Below, piece after piece: positions 59,182 through 64,000 of a DNA stretch of 64,000 nucleotides; within the stretch, counting starts at the first letter, position 1, and each line of letters begins with the position of its first letter. This stretch comes from Halobacteriales archaeon QS_4_62_28. Its GTDB lineage: Archaea > Halobacteriota > Halobacteria > Halobacteriales > Haloarculaceae. Location: assembly GCA_003021685.1 (NCBI GenBank), contig PXRO01000027.1:41075-105074 (forward strand), in the 5' to 3' direction. The position numbers and the translations under genes are program-made. The notes below the pieces were generated by a model that saw only the letters and a list, made by a program, of their open reading frames with translations, did no database searches and was not told the DNA's origin.

Positions 59182-60624
59182 ATGCACGAAAAGTGCGGCG
59201 TTGTCGGCATCGCACTGGAAGACCGTGACGCCGCCCGACCGCTTTACTACTCTCTGTACGCCCTCCAGCACCGCGGACAGGAGTCAGCGGGGATCGTCAC
59301 CCACGATGGGTTTCAACAGCACAGCCACGTCGAGATGGGCCTCGTCGGCGACGTCTTCGGACCCGGCGACCTCGAATCGCTCAACGGACCGAACGGAATC
59401 GGTCACGTCCGCTACCCGACGGCAGGCAGCGTCGATTCCTGCTGTGCACAGCCGTTCTCGGTGTCCTTCAAGTCCGGTTCGCTCGGCCTGTCACACAACG
59501 GCAACCTCGTCAACGCCGACGAGATCCGCGACGAACTGGCCGGCCTGGGCCACGCTTTCACGAGCGACGGTGACACGGAGGTCATCGCTCACGACCTGGC
59601 GCGCAACCTCCTCGAAGCTGACCTCGTGCGCGCGGTCAAGCGAACGATGTCGCGCATCCACGGCTCGTATGCCTTAACGATCATGCACGACGACACCGTG
59701 ATGGGGGTTCGCGACCCGGAAGGGAACCGACCGCTCTGCATCGGTGAACTCGAAGACGGCTACGTGCTGGCCTCCGAATCGGCTGCAATCGACACGCTAG
59801 ATGGCGAACTGGTCCGGGACGTGGAACCGGGCGAACTCGTCGTCCTGCACGACGACGGAACGGGCTACGACAGCTACCAGCTCGTCGAGCAGGAGAACAC
59901 GGCGCATTGCTTCTTCGAACACGTCTACTTCGCCCGCCCGGACTCGACTATCGACGAGAACCTCGTCTACGAGGTCCGGCGGGAACTCGGCCGGGCACTC
60001 TGGGACGAATCCGGCGTCGAGAGCGACGTGGTGCTCCCGGTGCCAGACTCCGGGCGCGCTTTTGCCTCCGGGTACGCAGAGGCCGCACAGGACCAGGGGG
60101 CCGACATCGAATTCGCGGAGGGGCTGATGAAAAACCGGTACGTCGGCCGGACGTTCATCATGCCAACCCAGGACGAACGCGAGCGGGCGGTCCGATTGAA
60201 GCTCAATCCGATCAAATCGACCATCGAGGGCAAGACCGTCACGATCATCGACGACTCGATTGTTCGTGGGACCACTTCGACACAACTGATCGAACTGCTC
60301 AAGGACGCCGGGGCCGAGGAAGTCCACGTCCGGATCGGCGCACCCGAGATCATCTCGCCGTGCTACATGGGCATCGACATGGCGACCCGCGAGGAGTTGA
60401 TCGCCGCCGACAGGACGACCGAGGAGATCCGTGACGACATCAAAGCCGACTCGCTGTCGTATCTCTCTATCGACGCCATCGCCGAGACGCTCGGCGAGGG
60501 CCACGACGATCTCTGTCTTGGCTGTGTCACCGGCCAGTACCCCTACGATATTGACGGTGAGGAGACCGACCGGGAGGTCGACCGTCCCGTCATCGGCGAT
60601 CAGACGATCGAAGCCGACGACTGA
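59182..60624 (+). CDS. purF: Amidophosphoribosyltransferase
   Basis: A 480-aa protein, MHEKCGVVGIALEDRDAARP. After removal of MHEK, Cys becomes the N-terminal nucleophile of the glutaminase domain (YALQHRGQESAGIVTHDGFQ; HNGNLVNADEIRDELAG). The C-terminal PRTase domain contains VLPVPDSGRAFASGYAEAAQ and the PRPP motif TVTIIDDSIVRGTTSTQLIE. A Cys-rich end (DLCLGCVTGQYPYDI) fits Fe-S binding in B. subtilis-type PurF. It makes 5-phosphoribosylamine, the first step of purine synthesis. It is third in the lsm-rpl37e-purF operon. Confidence 0.95.
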   Translation: MHEKCGVVGIALEDRDAARPLYYSLYALQHRGQESAGIVTHDGFQQHSHVEMGLVGDVFGPGDLESLNGPNGIGHVRYPTAGSVDSCCAQPFSVSFKSGSLGLSHNGNLVNADEIRDELAGLGHAFTSDGDTEVIAHDLARNLLEADLVRAVKRTMSRIHGSYALTIMHDDTVMGVRDPEGNRPLCIGELEDGYVLASESAAIDTLDGELVRDVEPGELVVLHDDGTGYDSYQLVEQENTAHCFFEHVYFARPDSTIDENLVYEVRRELGRALWDESGVESDVVLPVPDSGRAFASGYAEAAQDQGADIEFAEGLMKNRYVGRTFIMPTQDERERAVRLKLNPIKSTIEGKTVTIIDDSIVRGTTSTQLIELLKDAGAEEVHVRIGAPEIISPCYMGIDMATREELIAADRTTEEIRDDIKADSLSYLSIDAIAETLGEGHDDLCLGCVTGQYPYDIDGEETDREVDRPVIGDQTIEADD

Positions 60625-60640
60625 GACTGGCGGCTGTTTC

Positions 60641-61201
60641 CTACCAGAGCCAGTACAACATCGTGTACACGACAGTGCCGAGTGCGAAGGAAACCAGCCA
60701 TAGGCCGGCGGCGGCCCGGCCAGCGCGTGGATGGTTCGTCGCCGGTAGTTCCGTGATGGAGTGGCTGTAGGCGAGCAGGAGGACGTAGTACACCAGCGGA
60801 ATGCAGACGATAGCGAGCAGGATGTGAACCGCGAGAATCGGGAGGTAGACGTACGACTCGATCCAGCCCGGACCGGCGAACTCGGTCGGCCCCTTCAACG
60901 AAACCCGGTAGAGATAGAGTGCGAGAAACGTGCTAAAGAGGACGAACGTCGTGACCATTAGGCGCTGGTGACGTGTGACGTTCCCCCGCTTGATCGCCCG
61001 CACGCCGGCGACAATCGTCCCGATGGCAGTGAGGCTGATGAGAGCGTTGATGTGCGGGATCGCAGCGAGCAACGTATCCGGCGCAGACGGGAGGGCAGTC
61101 GCGGGGCCGACCCGGAGCACCGCACCGAAGACGAGCGCGAGCGAGACGACGGTCAACAGCGCCGTCAGCAACCCCGTTCGCTCCCGAACGAATCGTTCCA
61201 T
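60641..61201 (-). CDS. DUF420 membrane protein
   Basis: A 186-aa five-helix membrane protein, MERFVRERTGLLTALLTVVS. It includes NALISLTAIGTIVAGVRAIK, RHQRLMVTTFVLFSTFLALY and a region YLPILAVHILLAIVCIPLVY with conserved His residues (PHINALI, AVHILLA), as in DUF420 proteins related to heme-copper oxidase assembly (CtaM-like). An ATG eight codons upstream is also possible. It converges on purF with a 16-bp gap. Confidence 0.82.
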   Translation of the reverse strand: MERFVRERTGLLTALLTVVSLALVFGAVLRVGPATALPSAPDTLLAAIPHINALISLTAIGTIVAGVRAIKRGNVTRHQRLMVTTFVLFSTFLALYLYRVSLKGPTEFAGPGWIESYVYLPILAVHILLAIVCIPLVYYVLLLAYSHSITELPATNHPRAGRAAAGLWLVSFALGTVVYTMLYWLW

Positions 61202-61283
61202 GTGTCGGAGGTAGGACTGGTCCATCAAGGTGGTTGCGTTCCGGAACGCCACGGCTTTAGCCGGGCCTGCCGGAACTCCCGGC

Positions 61284-61739
61284 ATGCTCGACGTTGGTAC
61301 CACAGCACCAGGCTTCGAACTCCCGGATCAGGACGGCGAGACCGCCACGCTCTCGACCTACGAGGGCCAGCGGGTCGTCCTCTACTTCTATCCCCGGGCA
61401 GACACACCTGGCTGTACGAAAGAAGCGTGTAGCTTCCGCGACGAGTGGGAGCAATTCGAAGACAACGACATCGTCGTCCTCGGGATCAGCGACGACCCAG
61501 TCGAGGACCTCCGGGACTTCGCCGAAGAGTACGACCTGCCCTTCCGCCTTCTCTCGGACGAAGACGGCAGCGTCTCGAGCCAGTACGACAGCTACGGCGA
61601 GAAGAACATGTTCCGTAACACCTTCGACGGCGTCTTTCGCAACACCTACGTGATCGATCCAGACGGCCGAATCGAACGCGTCTACGAGGGCGTCTCGCCC
61701 GAGAGTCACGCCGAGGAAATTCTGGCTGACCTGTCCTGA
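61284..61739 (+). CDS. bcp: Peroxiredoxin (BCP type)
   Basis: A 151-aa protein, MLDVGTTAPGFELPDQDGET. The peroxidatic Cys is C44 and the resolving Cys C49 in RADTPGCTKEACSFRDEWEQ, the bacterioferritin-comigratory-protein signature. It reduces hydroperoxides using thioredoxin-like donors. The upstream in-frame extension overlaps the DUF420 promoter and is not used. Confidence 0.93.
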   Translation: MLDVGTTAPGFELPDQDGETATLSTYEGQRVVLYFYPRADTPGCTKEACSFRDEWEQFEDNDIVVLGISDDPVEDLRDFAEEYDLPFRLLSDEDGSVSSQYDSYGEKNMFRNTFDGVFRNTYVIDPDGRIERVYEGVSPESHAEEILADLS

Positions 61740-61767
61740 TTCGTTTTTGCGACGCAGGCCCGAGGGC

Positions 61768-62181
61768 TCACCCGTCGTAGCCCATCGTCACCATCTCCGA
61801 GGCGGCTTCCTGTTCGGTGAAACCACAGGATTCGTAGAAGTCGGTTAGTTCCGCCTCGCAGGTGAGATACAGCGTCTGTACGTCCGCGAGCGAGCGATGG
61901 CCCGTCACGTCGTCGAGGAGTTGCCGGGCAATCGCTTCGTCGCGAACGTCCTCGTGGACGACGATGTCGTAGATTTTCCCGTAGTAGACGAAGTCGGTCA
62001 GGACGCGCGTGCCGGCAACGAGTCGGTCGGTGCTGTCGACCAGGCCGACGAACACGTCCGAGTGTTCGACCGCTCGCTCGATGTCGTCGGCCGTGCGGCC
62101 GGCCCACCAGTCGTGACTCTCGTAGCAATCGACCAGGTCCGCGACGTAGCCACGGTGGTCCGTGACGGTCTCCAGTTCCAT
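61768..62181 (-). CDS. GNAT family N-acetyltransferase
   Basis: A 137-aa protein, MELETVTDHRGYVADLVDCY, with a compact GNAT fold: SDVFVGLVDSTDRLVAGTRV, YYGKIYDIVVHEDVRDEAIA, RQLLDDVTGHRSLADVQTLY and ELTDFYESCGFTEQE. The acetyl-CoA-binding loop (VHEDVRDEAIARQLL) deviates from the usual R/Q-x-x-G-x-G/A. Substrate unknown. It is convergent with the peroxiredoxin. Confidence 0.8.
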   Translation of the reverse strand: MELETVTDHRGYVADLVDCYESHDWWAGRTADDIERAVEHSDVFVGLVDSTDRLVAGTRVLTDFVYYGKIYDIVVHEDVRDEAIARQLLDDVTGHRSLADVQTLYLTCEAELTDFYESCGFTEQEAASEMVTMGYDG

Positions 62182-62304
62182 GTCCAGTGGGTCTAGGGGA
62201 ACGGGTTTGGGTCTTGTGTACTGCGCCAGTGGGACTGAGCGGTCGCTCAAAACACGACCGAAGCGACCTGAAGACACTTGTGTTACACACCAGCATGCAA
62301 ACAC

Positions 62305-63588
62305 ATGCCCTCCCGACGGACGTATCTCCGGACCTGTCTTGGCGCTGGACTGGCCGGCGTCGCCGGCTGTCTCACCGACAGCGGAACGACCACACCAGCC
62401 ACGGAGACCGATGCATCGACCGGGACGACGACTGACGCCCCCACAGCGACAGCAACGCCGGTCCCAGCAGCAGGAGAAATCGCGTGGCGAGAGTCCCTTG
62501 GCGGGACGGTCGAACACCGCCCGGCCATAGGGACGGATCGACTGTTTGCCGGGACCGAGTCCGGCACAGTCGTGGCGCTGTCACGTGACGGCGGAGTCAG
62601 CCAATGGACGACCGGGACTGACGCACCGATTCAGGACGCACCGGTCGTCGCCGACGAGTCGGTTCTCGCTGTCAGTGGCCAGACGGCGCTGCACGAGCAT
62701 CACACGGTCGTCGCGTTCGCGGCCGGGGACGGCACGGAGCAGTGGCGGTTCGAACCCGACGACTGGTGGCTCGGTATCGTCGGCGTCAGCGACGGAACGG
62801 CGTTCGTCGCTTCGACCGACGACCACCTGCAGTCCGACGGCCAGACGCTCTATGCACTGTCACTGGCCGACGGCACGAAAGAGTGGTCCGTCGAAATCGG
62901 GGACAACAGAGGCGGTTTCGTGGCCGGCGATACCATCTACATTCCCGTGTTTCGACGCCTGTACGCCGTCGGCACCGACGGCACCACGAAGTGGACGTAC
63001 GACATCCCAGAGTACCAGTTCAACACGCTCGCAGTCGTCGGGGAGACGGTCGCCCTCGTCAGTGCCGAAGACTTCGAGCAACCCGTGGTACACGGTATCG
63101 ACGCCACGACGGGCGAGCAGCGATTCACGTTCGCGCCAGAGTGGCGCGCTTACACCACCCATGCCGTGGATGACAGCCTCATCGTCGGTGGCGGCGAAAA
63201 GATCGCTCGACTCGATCCGGAAACCGGTGAGACGGAATGGATCGCCGACCTTCCAATGGCGCTGTACGACGCGCCCGTCGTCGACGGGACGATGTACGTT
63301 TCCAGTCGCACCGCTGCGGCGGTCTCCGTCGAGAGCGGCGACGTGGTGTGGACGACGGATCTCGACGTGGAGTTCGCGCGACCAGTCGGCGTCACTGGTG
63401 AGACACTCCTGCTCCACAAGTCGGCCGGCGACGAGGACCGGAACCGTCACGTCGTCGCCCTCGACCGGGCGACCGGCGACAGACGCTGGGAGTTCGCCGG
63501 CGACGCCGAACTGACGACCCCTGCACTCGGGACGGATCGACTCTACTTCGGCGAGGAGAGCGAAATTGGGGCCCTGAAACTGTCGTGA
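62305..63588 (+). CDS. Tat lipoprotein with PQQ-type beta-propeller repeats
   Basis: A 427-aa protein starting MPSRRTYLRTCLGAGLAGVA, with a Tat RR motif and lipobox AGC, then a Thr-rich linker (TTTPATETDASTGTTTDAPT). From residue 60 on, repeats of about 40-45 residues carry the PQQ/WD-like strand motif (WRFEPDDWWLGIVGVSDGTA, TKEWSVEIGDNRGGFVAGDT, TKWTYDIPEYQFNTLAVVGE), giving a seven- or eight-bladed propeller. No PQQ-dehydrogenase active site is seen, so it may be a BamB-like binding or structural protein outside the membrane. Confidence 0.85.
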   Translation: MPSRRTYLRTCLGAGLAGVAGCLTDSGTTTPATETDASTGTTTDAPTATATPVPAAGEIAWRESLGGTVEHRPAIGTDRLFAGTESGTVVALSRDGGVSQWTTGTDAPIQDAPVVADESVLAVSGQTALHEHHTVVAFAAGDGTEQWRFEPDDWWLGIVGVSDGTAFVASTDDHLQSDGQTLYALSLADGTKEWSVEIGDNRGGFVAGDTIYIPVFRRLYAVGTDGTTKWTYDIPEYQFNTLAVVGETVALVSAEDFEQPVVHGIDATTGEQRFTFAPEWRAYTTHAVDDSLIVGGGEKIARLDPETGETEWIADLPMALYDAPVVDGTMYVSSRTAAAVSVESGDVVWTTDLDVEFARPVGVTGETLLLHKSAGDEDRNRHVVALDRATGDRRWEFAGDAELTTPALGTDRLYFGEESEIGALKLS

Positions 63589-63658
63589 TGCGGCGCAGTC
63601 TGCCACACGAGACCGTGTCACAATAACACATAATGAACACGCACGAGAACAGCGGCGT

Positions 63659-64000
63659 ATGCCGGACGCCTTCGGTCGCGCAGTGCGTGACCACCATCTC
63701 GGTGAGCGAACGGAGCCACTCGTCCAGCGAGACGGCGAGGAAACAGAGGAACATCCAATCGAACAATTCTATTTCGAGGAATTCGACGTGGACGAGCACA
63801 CACAGTGGCTCGAATCCTGGCTCGACGGGCCGCTACTGGACCTGGGCGCCGGGACAGGCAAACACACGCTCTACTTCCAGGAGCGCTTCGAGACTGTCGC
63901 CATCGAAGTCAGCGACGCACTCGTCGAGACCATGCGGGACCGCGGCGTCGAGGACGCTCGCCGTGGCGACATGTTCGAACTTCGCGATCAGTTCGAGCGT
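63659..64000 (+). CDS. SAM-dependent methyltransferase (3' end outside window)
   Basis: 114 codons are visible from the ATG, MPDAFGRAVRDHHLGERTEP. Motif I is GPLLDLGAGTGKHTLYFQER, followed by AIEVSDALVETMRDRGVEDA and DMFELRDQF, which are class I methyltransferase features. The frame is open to the end of the window. The methyl acceptor cannot be predicted. Confidence 0.82.
   Translation, partial: MPDAFGRAVRDHHLGERTEPLVQRDGEETEEHPIEQFYFEEFDVDEHTQWLESWLDGPLLDLGAGTGKHTLYFQERFETVAIEVSDALVETMRDRGVEDARRGDMFELRDQFER

Overview
This window is chromosomal DNA of an extremely halophilic archaeon (class Halobacteria). The evidence is high GC outside one island, strongly acidic proteins, archaeal ribosomal proteins (S15/S13e type, S3ae, L37e), a KEOPS Pcc1 subunit, an archaeal Sm-like protein, Pelota, a haloarchaeal phosphomevalonate decarboxylase, halocyanin, archaeal type IV pilus machinery, and TATA boxes about 27 bp upstream of many start codons. 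All assignments come from reading the sequence; no database search was run. A placement near Haloarcula/Halomicrobium is only an impression.

Layout. 1-11.3 kb is mostly metabolic and mostly on the minus strand: methylmalonyl-CoA mutase large subunit (3' end outside the window), a CBS-ParB-like protein, a TrkA-N/DHH phosphoesterase, an Lrp regulator, the two-subunit 2-oxoacid:ferredoxin oxidoreductase KorA-KorB, a stand-alone DICT protein, an acyl-CoA dehydrogenase, an O-methyltransferase and a thioredoxin-like protein. 11.46-13.64 kb is an island of two adjacent gene cassettes with matching ends. One carries a frameshifted aminoglycoside/choline-kinase-type phosphotransferase, the other a SpoT-type HD hydrolase. 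An Lrp regulator and aminotransferase operon follows.

15.4-27.7 kb is a type IV pilus-like locus: a TadA/PilB-type ATPase and a TadC/PilC-type membrane platform, then five overlapping small pilin-like genes and a large convergent pilin-like gene. The machinery and the pilin-like genes are separated by a 2.7-kb island holding an MNT-HEPN toxin-antitoxin pair, unexplained sequence, a partial repeat of a tRNA 3' end and tRNA-Ala(GGC). 28-42.4 kb is conserved core: rps15, a DHH-less RecJ-like gene, pcc1, rps3ae, halocyanin, mvaD, a GNAT protein, an NDH-2-like oxidoreductase, pelota, an MBL hydrolase, a membrane-anchored HTH regulator, an Lhr-type helicase and two PH-domain membrane proteins.

42.4-53.2 kb is a minus-strand block: a LarA-like racemase, a Dna2-type nuclease-helicase, and a MoxR/DUF58/DUF4129-type membrane operon. 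53.4-64 kb holds small haloarchaeal proteins, a zincin-like metalloprotease, an M42 aminopeptidase, the lsm-rpl37e-purF cluster, a DUF420 protein, a BCP peroxiredoxin, a GNAT protein, a Tat lipoprotein with PQQ-type repeats and a partial methyltransferase.

Two features stand out as undescribed to me. The first is the pair of passenger-gene cassettes at 11.48-13.64 kb, which share end sequences and carry no transposase. The second is a family of about 80-bp palindromic intergenic repeats (four copies plus a half copy) whose ends read CGTCCGACAGTAT and in three places lie 26-33 bp upstream of a start codon, where a TATA box is expected.
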